A program made the position numbers and the translations under genes. This document shows positions 43,528-52,800 of a stretch of 64,000 nt of DNA, in pieces (positions within the stretch are counted from its first letter, which is position 1; each line of letters begins with the position of its first letter). The DNA is taken from the NCBI RefSeq assembly GCF_003268775.1, contig NZ_QLSU01000017.1, positions 62,001 through 126,000 on the forward strand, written 5' to 3'. This DNA is from Paraburkholderia unamae. GTDB lineage: Bacteria; Pseudomonadota; Gammaproteobacteria; Burkholderiales; Burkholderiaceae. Below the pieces are notes generated by a model that was not told where the DNA came from, did not search any database, and saw nothing but the letters and a program-made list of their open reading frames with translations.

Positions 43528-44964
43528 TCACCACGTCTCGCGCATCACCATCAGGCGCAGTTCGGTCATGTCCTCGAGCGCGTAGCGCACGCCCTCGCGC
43601 CCGAGTCCCGAATCCTTCACGCCGCCATACGGCATGTTATCCACGCGAAATGACGGAATATCGTTGATCACCACGCCGCCCACGTCGAGCCCGTCCCAGG
43701 CGCGGTGCGCATTGGCGAGCGAATCCGTGAACACGCCCGCCTGCAAGCCGAAGTCGCTGTCGTTGACGATTTCCAGCGCCTGGCCGAAGTCGTCGAAACG
43801 CTCCAGGATCGCCACCGGTCCGAACGCCTCCTTGCGGTAGAGGTCGGTGTCGCGGCCCACGTTTTCGAGCAGCGTCGCTTCGAACATCGCGCCGTCCACC
43901 TTGCCGCCCGCGATGATCTTCGCGCCCGCCAGCACCGCGCTCTCCATCCAGCCCGCCAGGCGCTTCGACTCGGATCCGGAGATCATCGGCCCGACAAAGG
44001 TTGTCTCGTCCTTCGGGTCGCCCATCTTCAGCGTCTTGACCTTGGCGATGAGCTTCTCGCGCAGCGTGTCGTAGAGCGACGCGTGCACCAGTATGCGCTG
44101 CACGCCGATACAGCTCTGCCCCGACTGGTAATACGCGCCAAACGCGAGCCGGTCCACGACGTAATCGAGCTTGCCGCCCTGGTCGCCGTCCACCACGGCC
44201 GCCGCGTTGCCGCCCAGCTCCAGCACCACTTTCTTCTTGCCCGCCTTCTTCTTGAGGTCCCAGCCCACCGCGGGCGAGCCCGTGAACGAGAGCAGCTTGA
44301 AGCGCTCGTCGGTGGTGAAGAGATCGGCGCCGTCGCGGTGCGCGGGCAGGATCGAGAACGCGCCCTTGGGCAAGTCGGTTTCCGCCAGCACCTCGCCGAT
44401 GATGAGCGCGCCCACCGGCGTGCGGCTCGCGGGCTTGAGCACGAACGGCACGCCCGCCGCCAGCGCCGGCGCGACCTTGTGCGCGGCCAGGTTGAGCGGG
44501 AAATTGAACGGCGAAATGAACGAGCACGGCCCGATCGGCACGCGCTTCACATAGCCGTGATAGCCCTTCGCGCGCGCCGAAATTTCCAGATTCACGATAT
44601 CGCCGTTGATCCGCACGCTTTCTTCGGCGGCCACGCGGAACGTATCGATCAGGCGCGTGACCTCGCCGCGCGAATCGTTGATCGGCTTGCCCGCTTCGAT
44701 GCACAGCGCCATCGCTAGTTCGTCGAAGCGCTCGCGAAAGCGCGCGACACAATGGTCGATCACGGCCTGGCGCTTGAACGGCGGGAATGCACGCATGGCG
44801 GGCATGGCGGCTTCCGCGGCGGCGATAGCCTGATCGATCGCTTTCGCATCGGCAAGCGCGACGCGCGTGGCGACTTCGCCGCTGTATTTATCGGTGACTT
44901 CGAGGTCGGTGTTGGCGGCGACGGCCTCATTGGCCAAGTAGTACGGATAAGTCGGTTTGAGCAT
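43528..44964 (-). CDS. aldehyde dehydrogenase family protein
   Basis: A 478-residue NAD(P)-dependent dehydrogenase. Catalytic Cys285 is in SGQSCIGVQR, the general base Glu249 in VLELGGNAA, the cofactor region is SFTGSPAVGWDLKK, and PFNFPLNLAAHKVAPALAAG is typical. The sequence looks closest to the GapN/phosphonoacetaldehyde-dehydrogenase-like branch; the substrate is not determined. It starts 24 bases downstream of the acetolactate-synthase-like gene on the same strand, so the pair probably forms an operon; an aldehyde made by the TPP enzyme could be oxidised here. Confidence 0.88.
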   Translation of the reverse strand: MLKPTYPYYLANEAVAANTDLEVTDKYSGEVATRVALADAKAIDQAIAAAEAAMPAMRAFPPFKRQAVIDHCVARFRERFDELAMALCIEAGKPINDSRGEVTRLIDTFRVAAEESVRINGDIVNLEISARAKGYHGYVKRVPIGPCSFISPFNFPLNLAAHKVAPALAAGVPFVLKPASRTPVGALIIGEVLAETDLPKGAFSILPAHRDGADLFTTDERFKLLSFTGSPAVGWDLKKKAGKKKVVLELGGNAAAVVDGDQGGKLDYVVDRLAFGAYYQSGQSCIGVQRILVHASLYDTLREKLIAKVKTLKMGDPKDETTFVGPMISGSESKRLAGWMESAVLAGAKIIAGGKVDGAMFEATLLENVGRDTDLYRKEAFGPVAILERFDDFGQALEIVNDSDFGLQAGVFTDSLANAHRAWDGLDVGGVVINDIPSFRVDNMPYGGVKDSGLGREGVRYALEDMTELRLMVMRETW

Positions 44965-44988
44965 GACGGGTTCTCCGTGGGTGCGGCA

Positions 44989-46635
44989 TCAAAGCTGCGC
45001 GCTCAGGCGCTTGATCTCGCGATTGAGCACGCGCTCGTTGTCCGAGTAGTCGATAGGCACGTCGATCAGATGCACGCCCGGCTGCGCGAAGCACTGCTCG
45101 ATGAGCGGCTTGAGTTCGTCCGCCGCGCCCACGCGATGTCCATGCGCGCCGTAGCTCTGCGCATAATCGACGAAATCGGGGTTTTGCAGCGTCATGCCGT
45201 AGTCGGGGAAATTCATGTTCTCCTGCTTCCAGCGGATCATGCCGAACGCGTCGTCGCGCAAGAGCAGCACGACGAGATCGAGCTTCAGGCGCACGGCCGT
45301 CTCGATCTCCTGCGAATTCATCATGAAGCCGCCGTCGCCGCATACGGCCACGACCTGGCGCTCCGGATGCACGATCTTCGTGGCGATGGCCGAGGGCAGC
45401 CCCGCGCCCATCGAGGCGAGCGCGTTGTCGAGCAGGATCGAATTGGGCTCGCGGGCGCGGTAGTAGCGCGCGAACCAGATCTTGTACATGCCGTTGTCGA
45501 GGCAGAGCATGCCGTCCTCGGGCATGGCGGCGTACACGTCGTGCACGAGCCGCACCGGGTACATCGGAAAGCGCGCGTCGTGCTGGCCTTTGGCGAGATG
45601 CGCCTCGAAATGGCGCTTGATCTCCTCGAAGCGCGCGAAGTCCCACACGTGCTCGCGCGACTTGAGACTCTGCTTGAGTTGCCACACGGCGTTGGCGATA
45701 TCGCCCACCACCTCGATCTGCGGGAAATACACCGGGTCGACTTCCGCGCCGAGAAAATTCACGTGGATGACGGTCTTTTCCTCGGCGCTGCGCATGAAGA
45801 AAGGCGGCTTTTCGATCACGTCGTGGCCGACGTTGATGATGCAGTCGGCGTGCTCGATCGCGCGGTGCACGAAGTCGCCGTCCGAAAGCGTGGCGTTGCC
45901 GAGCCACAGCGGGTGCGATTCGTCGATCACGCCCTTGCCCATCTGCGTGGTGAAGAACGGGATGCCGGTTTCGTCGACGAACTCGCGCAGCACGTTGCGC
46001 GTGGTCTTGCGATTGCCCCCCGCGCCGATCATGAGCAGCGGATGCTTCGCCTTGCAGATCGCAGCGACCGCATGCGCGACCGCCTTTTCCTCGGCCACGG
46101 GGCGGCGGCTGAAACTCTTGGGAATAGGCTTGCCGTCGCCCTCTTCGTCGGCCACGTCCTCGGGCAGTTCGAGATGCACGGCGCCTGGGCGCTCCTGCTC
46201 GGCCTGGCGAAACGCCTCGCGCACGAGCGCCGGAATATTGCCGATGGAGACGATCTGGCGCGCGTACTTGGTGAGCGGCTCCATCATGCGCACCACGTCG
46301 ACAATCTGGAAGTGGCCCTGCTTGCTCGACTTGATGGGCTTCTGGCCCGTGACCATCAGCATGGGCATGCCGCCCAGCTGCGCGTAGGCGGCGGCGGTCA
46401 CAAAATTGGTGGCGCCTGGGCCGAGCGTGGAAAGGCACACGCCGGTGCGCCCCGTCAGCCGTCCGTAAGTGGCGGCCATGAAGCCCGCGGCCTGCTCGTG
46501 GCGCGTGACGATCAGACGAATCTTCGAGCGACGCAGCGATTCGAGCAGATCGAGGTTCTCTTCCCCGGGAATACCGAACACATACTCGACGCCTTCGGCT
46601 TCGAGCGCCTTCACGAACAGATCCGATGCTTTCAT
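44989..46635 (-). CDS. acetolactate synthase-like TPP enzyme (catabolic AlsS type)
   Basis: A 548-residue thiamine-pyrophosphate enzyme. The N-terminal pyrimidine-binding domain has VFGIPGEENLDLLES and the activating Glu in RHEQAAGFMAATYGRLTGR. The central domain follows, then the PP-binding domain with AVCGDGGFMMNSQE. The ALS label fits the overall sequence (KPIKSSKQGHFQIVDVVRMM, PLTKYA), and no small regulatory subunit gene is adjacent, as with catabolic AlsS. Pairing with an aldehyde dehydrogenase leaves other decarboxylase roles possible. The start at 46635 has GAGG 6 bases upstream. Confidence 0.85.
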   Translation of the reverse strand: MKASDLFVKALEAEGVEYVFGIPGEENLDLLESLRRSKIRLIVTRHEQAAGFMAATYGRLTGRTGVCLSTLGPGATNFVTAAAYAQLGGMPMLMVTGQKPIKSSKQGHFQIVDVVRMMEPLTKYARQIVSIGNIPALVREAFRQAEQERPGAVHLELPEDVADEEGDGKPIPKSFSRRPVAEEKAVAHAVAAICKAKHPLLMIGAGGNRKTTRNVLREFVDETGIPFFTTQMGKGVIDESHPLWLGNATLSDGDFVHRAIEHADCIINVGHDVIEKPPFFMRSAEEKTVIHVNFLGAEVDPVYFPQIEVVGDIANAVWQLKQSLKSREHVWDFARFEEIKRHFEAHLAKGQHDARFPMYPVRLVHDVYAAMPEDGMLCLDNGMYKIWFARYYRAREPNSILLDNALASMGAGLPSAIATKIVHPERQVVAVCGDGGFMMNSQEIETAVRLKLDLVVLLLRDDAFGMIRWKQENMNFPDYGMTLQNPDFVDYAQSYGAHGHRVGAADELKPLIEQCFAQPGVHLIDVPIDYSDNERVLNREIKRLSAQL

Positions 46636-46748
46636 CGACCACCTCGTTGGCATGAGCGTGACCAGCGGCGCGGGCGGCAGCCGGCCTTCGCGTAGGCCGA
46701 CAGGTTACTCCCGCAAGGCGGATTGCGTCGGGAAGCGGGCGCGGCGCG

Positions 46749-47186
46749 TCAGCGCATGATCGTCGCGCAGCCGGAAAGCACCGGCTTCGGGCTTTCGCCG
46801 GACATGGTGTCGTAGAGGTCGGCGCCCGGTCCCTTGGTCCACCACGTGTAGCGATCGGCGACGTACTTGACGCCTGAGGCAGCGATCACGCCGACGAAAA
46901 GGAGCTTGCGGCCCTCAACCGGCACGAGTGCGAAGCTCTGGCCGTTGGCCGCATTGAGATAGGTGACCTTGAAGGTCTTGCCGCTCGCGCAGGTGTAGCC
47001 GAACGTGTGACGCGCCTGCACCTGGATGTCACGCACTTCCAGGCCGCCGGTGCCGGCCGCGCTCGCAGGAAGCGCGACGGCAAGGCCGCATGTGAGCGCG
47101 AGCGCGGCACAGGCGCGCAGTGCGCCGGTTGAGAACCGCCCGCCGGTTGAACCAAGCTCGTCAGCACCGCTTCGACCATCGATCAT
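46749..47186 (-). CDS. MliC-family lysozyme inhibitor-like periplasmic protein
   Basis: A 145-residue protein with a signal peptide (ACAALALTCGLAVALPASA) and one MliC/PliC-like domain. It shows FGYTCASGKTFKVTYLN, AANGQSFALVPVEGRKLLF, then SGVKYVADRYTWWTKGPGA and a final Cys to pair with the first. The family binds and blocks c-type lysozymes, protecting peptidoglycan. GGAGG lies 6 bases before the start. It lies downstream of a small lipoprotein gene on the same strand. Confidence 0.85.
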   Translation of the reverse strand: MIDGRSGADELGSTGGRFSTGALRACAALALTCGLAVALPASAAGTGGLEVRDIQVQARHTFGYTCASGKTFKVTYLNAANGQSFALVPVEGRKLLFVGVIAASGVKYVADRYTWWTKGPGADLYDTMSGESPKPVLSGCATIMR

Positions 47187-47244
47187 CTACGTCCTCCGTG
47201 AGTTGCCAGGGCACCGCTTGCCGCACTCCACTCGCGCGCAACGC

Positions 47245-47448
47245 TCAGGGATCGATGGCGGCCGCGCAGGCGTCGGTGGGCGTGGCGGCCGCATGGCCGA
47301 CCAGCGGCACGATCTTGAGCCCCGCCGACACCACGCGGCACGGCGCGGCCGCAAGCCCGCAGCCCCCGAGCCCCGACACGCCCAACACCCCCAATACGAC
47401 AGTGACCGAACGCACCCGTTGCAACACTTTCAGCTTTTTCATTCCCAT
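47245..47448 (-). CDS. DUF6726-type small lipoprotein
   Basis: A 67-residue putative lipoprotein: an N-terminal helix (VRSVTVVLGVLGVSGLGGC) ends in the lipobox LGGC, followed by GLAAAPCRVVSAGLKIVPLV and a short Cys-containing tail. Lipobox and length fit DUF6726 proteins of Burkholderiales. The start is uncertain: ATG at 47448, ATG at 47442 or GTG at 47469. It precedes the MliC-like gene on the same strand, suggesting a shared envelope role. Confidence 0.75.
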   Translation of the reverse strand: MGMKKLKVLQRVRSVTVVLGVLGVSGLGGCGLAAAPCRVVSAGLKIVPLVGHAAATPTDACAAAIDP

Positions 47449-47564
47449 CTTTTCACTGTTGGCTGACACGATAACCCGGGACGCGCGACGGCGCCCTCAT
47501 ACACGTCTTACCCGGCCGGCTTGGCCCCCGCCGCTCTCTACAACGCAACGCGCCGGCCAGATTC

Positions 47565-48788
47565 TCACTGCGAAGCGTCGCCCGCCACCGGACGCACGGC
47601 CGCGGCCGCCGCGCGGGCGCGCGTGCGGGCCTCGTCGGTGTCGGCGCCCGTCGCGAGCGCGACGCCCATGCGGCGCTTCACGAAACTCTCGGGCTTGCCG
47701 AACAGACGCAGGTCCGCGCCCGGTACGGCAAGCGCCTGCGCCACGCCCTCGAAGGCGATGCCGCGCGCGTCCATGCCGCCATAGATCACGGCCGATGCGC
47801 CCGGGGCGCGCGCCGTCGTATCGACGGGCAGGCCGAGGATCGCGCGCGCATGCAACTCGAACTCGGAGAAGCGCTGCGAGGCGAGCGTGACGAGGCCCGT
47901 GTCGTGCGGACGCGGGCTCACTTCCGAGAACCACACTTCGTCGCCGCGCACGAACAGCTCGACGCCGAAAAGACCGCGGCCGCCCAGCGCCTCGGTCACC
48001 TTGTGCGAAATCTCGCGCGAGCGCTCGAGCGCCTTGGCGCTCATCGGCTGCGGCTGCCACGATTCGACGTAGTCGCCGTCCACCTGGAGATGGCCGATCG
48101 GATCGCAGAAGTACGTTTGCACCTGGCCGCTTGCCGGATCGATCGCGCGCACGGTGAGCTGCGTGATCTCATAGTCGAAGTTGATGAAGCCCTCGACGAT
48201 CACGCGCCCGCGATTCACGCGGCCGCCCGCGAGCGCGTACTCCCACGCGCGTTCGACGTCGGCCTCGCTGCGCACGACCGACTGCCCCTTGCCCGACGAC
48301 GACATCACCGGCTTCACCACGCACGGGTAGCCCACCTTGGCGATGCCGGCCTTGAGCTCGTCGAGCGAATCGGCGAACGCATAAGGCGAAGTGGCGAGGC
48401 CGAGTTCCTCGGCGGCGAGGCGGCGGATGCCCTCGCGATTCATCGTGAGCTGCGCGGCGCGCGCGGTGGGGATCACCTCGGCGACACCCTCGGCTTCGAC
48501 GGCGGCGAGCGCGTCGGTCGCGATCGCCTCGATCTCGGGCACGACGAGATGCGGGCGCTCGGCATCGATCAGCGCGCGCAGCGCCTGGGGATCGGTCATG
48601 TCGATCACATGCGCGCGATGCGCGACCTGGTGGCCGGGCGCGTTCTCATAGCGGTCGACGGCGATCACCTCGACGCCGAGACGCTGCAACGCGATGATCA
48701 CTTCCTTGCCAAGCTCCCCCGCGCCGAGCAGCATGACACGGGTGGCGGAGGCGGAAAGCGGCGTGCCGATGCGGGGGCGGGTTTGCAT
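47565..48788 (-). CDS. purT: formate-dependent GAR transformylase PurT
   Basis: A 407-residue ATP-grasp enzyme that formylates glycinamide ribonucleotide using formate and ATP, the alternative to PurN. It has RVMLLGAGELGKEVIIALQR, the PEIEAIAT motif, VVKPVMSSSGKGQSVVR, the metal site GVELFVRGDEVWFSEVSPRPHDTG and GGMDARGIAFEG. The start at 48788 has TGGAG 5 bases upstream. Together with purD at 17.7 kb it serves purine synthesis, but is unlinked. Confidence 0.95.
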   Translation of the reverse strand: MQTRPRIGTPLSASATRVMLLGAGELGKEVIIALQRLGVEVIAVDRYENAPGHQVAHRAHVIDMTDPQALRALIDAERPHLVVPEIEAIATDALAAVEAEGVAEVIPTARAAQLTMNREGIRRLAAEELGLATSPYAFADSLDELKAGIAKVGYPCVVKPVMSSSGKGQSVVRSEADVERAWEYALAGGRVNRGRVIVEGFINFDYEITQLTVRAIDPASGQVQTYFCDPIGHLQVDGDYVESWQPQPMSAKALERSREISHKVTEALGGRGLFGVELFVRGDEVWFSEVSPRPHDTGLVTLASQRFSEFELHARAILGLPVDTTARAPGASAVIYGGMDARGIAFEGVAQALAVPGADLRLFGKPESFVKRRMGVALATGADTDEARTRARAAAAAVRPVAGDASQ

Positions 48789-48976
48789 GATGTCTCCAGA
48801 ATGACGGTGCGGCGGGAATGCGCGAGAGCGCCGATGTTAACACGCGGCCCCGCCGCCGCGAGGCGCTGCGCGGCGCGAGTGCGGGCGCGAGGGATTGGCC
48901 GGGCACACGTTTGCTCTCGCGTGCCGCAGCGTGGTGCGTTACGCTTACGCCTTCGCTGATTACGAGGAACGATGCG

Positions 48977-49618
48977 ATGCCTATCTGCATGAACTTGCGC
49001 ATGAACTTGCGCGAGAGATTGCGCCCCGCGCGGCGCATCTCCGCGCGACTGCTCGCCTCGCGCGCCGCGCCGCTCGCCGCCGCCCTGCTGGTTTGCGCAT
49101 GCAAGCTGCCCGTCCACACGGACGCGTCGGCGCCGCTGCCCGACCCGTTCAATCCCGCCACCGTGCAACTCCTCGACAACACGCACTGGCAGCTCGTGGA
49201 ATGGAAGCGCACCGACGGCACGCTGCGCGCCGTGCCGAGCCCGGATCTCAATGCCGGCAATGCCGAGGGCCCCGACGCCCGCCCCATCACGCTCGACCTC
49301 TCGACCGAAAGCGGCCAGCGCCGCGTCAGCGGCTTCTCGGGCTGCAACCGCTACTTCGGCGCCTACACGCTCAAGAACGGCCTGCTTGCGTTCAGCCAGC
49401 TCGGCGGCACGCGCATGGCCTGCATGGGCGCGGGCGGCGAGATCGAGGGCGACTATCTCCAGGCGCTCTCGCACATCGCGCGCTCCGGCGTGCAGATGCG
49501 TCAACCGCAGGCACTGTTCCTCGTGCTGGAAAACGGCGACCGCCTGAGCTTCGCCGAAGCGGCAGCCGCGCCGGGCTCGACGCCGGGCGCCGCCTCCGAC
49601 GCCAAACCGGCGCAGTGA
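48977..49618 (+). CDS. META domain-containing lipoprotein (HslJ-like)
   Basis: A 213-residue exported protein: a basic N-terminus, a hydrophobic stretch (RAAPLAAALLVCACKL) with a Cys that may be lipidated, then a META domain with NTHWQLVEWKR, VSGFSGCNRYFGAY and LGGTRMACMGAGGEIEGDY. The GCNxYxGxY and TRMAC motifs are those of HslJ/META proteins, linked to heat, motility and antibiotic tolerance phenotypes. GAGGA lies 8 bases upstream of the chosen ATG; the frame from 48818 is in the purT promoter area. A terminator follows. Confidence 0.85.
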   Translation: MPICMNLRMNLRERLRPARRISARLLASRAAPLAAALLVCACKLPVHTDASAPLPDPFNPATVQLLDNTHWQLVEWKRTDGTLRAVPSPDLNAGNAEGPDARPITLDLSTESGQRRVSGFSGCNRYFGAYTLKNGLLAFSQLGGTRMACMGAGGEIEGDYLQALSHIARSGVQMRQPQALFLVLENGDRLSFAEAAAAPGSTPGAASDAKPAQ

Positions 49619-49635
49619 GCGCCGCACACACGAAC

Positions 49636-49668
49636 AGCCGCGCCCTCGCCCGGCGCGGCTCTTTTTTT
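49636..49668 (+). terminator. rho-independent terminator after the META-domain gene
   Basis: AGCCGCGCC pairs perfectly with GGCGCGGCT around a 7-base loop, followed by C and seven T's. Confidence 0.95.
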
Positions 49669-49829
49669 GTTGCGCGCGAACGAAACCGGCTCGCGCAGGG
49701 TCTTTCACGTGTCGGGCACGCCGCGCACCACGGCGCTTGCGCAACACCGCATCAAGACGGATCGCGGCGAGCGCCGGTCGAGCGGTTACACTCCACACGT
49801 CGCACACCTTCTATACGTTCATCTTTGGC

Positions 49830-52800
49830 ATGCACACGGTAGTTCCTGGCTGGTTCGGCATATCGGCCGTCTGGTTCATCCCTCTGATCTGGCGTCTCGT
49901 TAAATCCGTGCTGCCGGGCGGCGCGGGCCTGCGCGGCCCAGGCACCATCCGGCTCTGGCTCGGCTTCCTTGGCGTGCTCGTGGCGAGTTGCGCGCTCGAA
50001 GCGACGCTCATCGACATCGCCGGCTTCAACGCGCTCGGCCATGCGCTTTCGGGCGGATTCGGCAAGCTCATCGGCCACGTGGCCGCGCCGCTCGCGATGA
50101 CGGCGCTTCTCATCGTGAGCTTGCCGTGGCTGCTCGACTTCCATTGGCGCGAATTCCTCGCCTGGGCCGACATCTCGCTCGGGCTCGGCCTGAACATCCG
50201 CGCCTCGCGCGCGAACGACGACAGCCCGCGCCGCGAGCGCCGCAGCCGACGCGCCGCGACCGACGACGGTCTGCCGGCGCACAGCGCGCCCACCGTGAAC
50301 CCGTCGATGCCGGCAGACGGCGCGCGGCGCAAACGGCCGACCATCTGGAAGCCGCCTGCGCGCGAGAGTCGCGAAGGCAGAGACAGTCGCGAAGGTCGCG
50401 ACAGCCGCGACGGTCGTGATGGCACGCGCGCGGCAGGCGCGATGGCGGCCGGGTTCGGCACGGCTACGACCGCCGCAGCGAGCCAGAGCGCGGCCCCGGG
50501 TGCGACGCCGTGGCGTGTCGAGCCGGGCTTCCGTGCTCCCGCCGACCCCTCGGCCGCCTTGGCGCGTACCGAGCCGAGCGCACCCACCGACTGGCTGCGC
50601 GCCACGCGTGCGCCGCTGCAAACGCCGCCGGCCGGCATGACGCGTACGCCCGTGGAACCGCCGCGCGCTCCGCTCCAACAAGGCGCGCCGCTGGGCGACG
50701 TTCGTCGTGCGGCACCCGTCGCTACGGCGGCACAAGGCGCATCCGGCGTCGCCGCGCAGCCCAATGCGCCATGGCGCGCGGAGCCGGGCCCCGCGCGGCC
50801 GGCCATGTCCGCCGCGATGGCGGGCGCACGCGCAGCGTCTGTCGCAGTGCATGGTGCGCCGCTTGCTGGTGCCGTGGCTGCGGCCGCGCGCGGATTGTCG
50901 GGTGCAGGCACGCTCGCACCGCCGGACCTGGGCGGCTTGCAACCCGCTTTGCAACCCGCTGCACAATCTACTGCGCAACCTGCGTCACAACCCACCTCGC
51001 AGTTCACCTCGCCGTTTGCTCAACCCGCCACGCCGCGCCGCAATGTGCCGCCGCCGGCGGCGGGCAGCACGGCCGCGCGCGCCGCAGCCGCCGCGCCGCC
51101 CCGCGTGGCGAAGCCGCCGCGCCCCTTCGTGTGGCAGGGTCAGCCCGCGCGCGTGGACGCCCGCGCGCCGACGACCGCACCGCTCATGGACGCGCCGCCC
51201 GCAACGCCCGCCTACTCGCGCCCGGCGCCCGCCAGCACGGCGCGGCCGGATGCCCCGCTCTCGATGAGCGTGCTCGAAACGCTGCGCTCCATCGAGGAAA
51301 ACGCCGCGCGCTGGACGACGCTCGCGGGCGCTAGCCTCGCGCGCCGCAATCTCGACGAAGCCACCGCGTTCGCGCCAGCGGAAGCATCGCCCGTGGAGCC
51401 GCTCGCGCAGTTCCCGACCGTAGCGCCGCAAATCTCGACGGCCATCGCAACACCAGCCGCCCAGCCGCCGACGGGCGCGCCGATCGAGCACACACAATTC
51501 GTGCCGCAGCCGGACGAGACGACGCCACACAACGAAGCGATCGCGGCCCCTGCTGTCGCGCCTCAACCGTTCGCGCCACCCGAGGCGCTTGCGAACGCAC
51601 CAACGCCGTGGCAACCGGCACGCCCGCGCATGGACGCACCCGCCTTGCCCGCTGACGATGCGAACAACGCGCCGATCGAGGCAACGCACGTTTCGCAGCC
51701 GGTGTCGTTGCCGCCATCGCTGGGGAGCGCGCCCGAGCAAACCGCGGAACCCGCGCCTTGGCCGACGCTGGATCACGGCATGCCGTGGATCCTGCTCGAC
51801 GACGAACCGTCGGACGAGACCCCGGCACAGGCGCAAGCCGAAGAACCCTTCTTCACGTTCATGCCGGAGCCTGAGCCGGAGCCGGTCGCACCGTTCGTGT
51901 CCGCTACGACTCCTGCCACGAGTCTCAGTGCCGCACCTGCCGCGACGCCCATTGCCCCGCGCGAACCCATAGTGCCGCCCACGCCGGTTGCCGCGAGCGA
52001 ACCGGTCACGCAGCCTGCGACGACCGCGCCGCACGCGGCGCCTGACACGCCCGAGCTGTCGAATATCGTGCGCTTCCCGCGTTTCGTGCGCGAAGCGCAC
52101 CTCGACGCGGAGACGGCCGAAGCGCCCGCGAGCCAGGCAGCGTCCGTCAGCGAACCGATGCTCGAGGCGACAGCCCGCATCGACACCGCCGATACCGATA
52201 CGCAATCGAAGACGGATCTCGACGAGGCTGCGCCCATGGAGTCGGCGTATGGCACCTACGGCAACGCGTTCGAGTCGTCTTCCCGCGCGACACCCGCGTA
52301 CGTCGCGACCACGCACACGCATCCGGTTCCGGCAGCGCCGTTCGAGCCAGCGCCTGCGGATGAGCCTGAGCAACCAGCCCACGAACCGTTCGCTCACGTG
52401 GCGCGCAGCGAAGCGAGCAGCATCAGCACGACCACCGCTACGGTCGATCAAGCGCCCGCTGTTGTGCACGCCGTGGCGGAAATCGCGCCAGCTATTGCGC
52501 CACCGCTAACCCACGCGCCCGAAGCGCGCATCGAGCCGCCGCACCACGCGCCACTCACCGCGCCCGTTGCTCCGGACGACGCTCCCGCGCCTACCGCCAC
52601 GCCGCCGTGGATGGCCGAGCCGCAACCGGAAAGCCACGCGCCGGCAGAACCCACGTTCACGCCCGAGCCCATGCCAGCCGTTGGCGCGTTCACGGCGCCC
52701 ATAGCACCGGTAGTCCCGGTCGCGCCCTTTACGCCCGTGGCACCCCACCCCGCCGCCGTCACTGCCGCGACCGGCGACGCGACGAACATCGCGCCAGATG

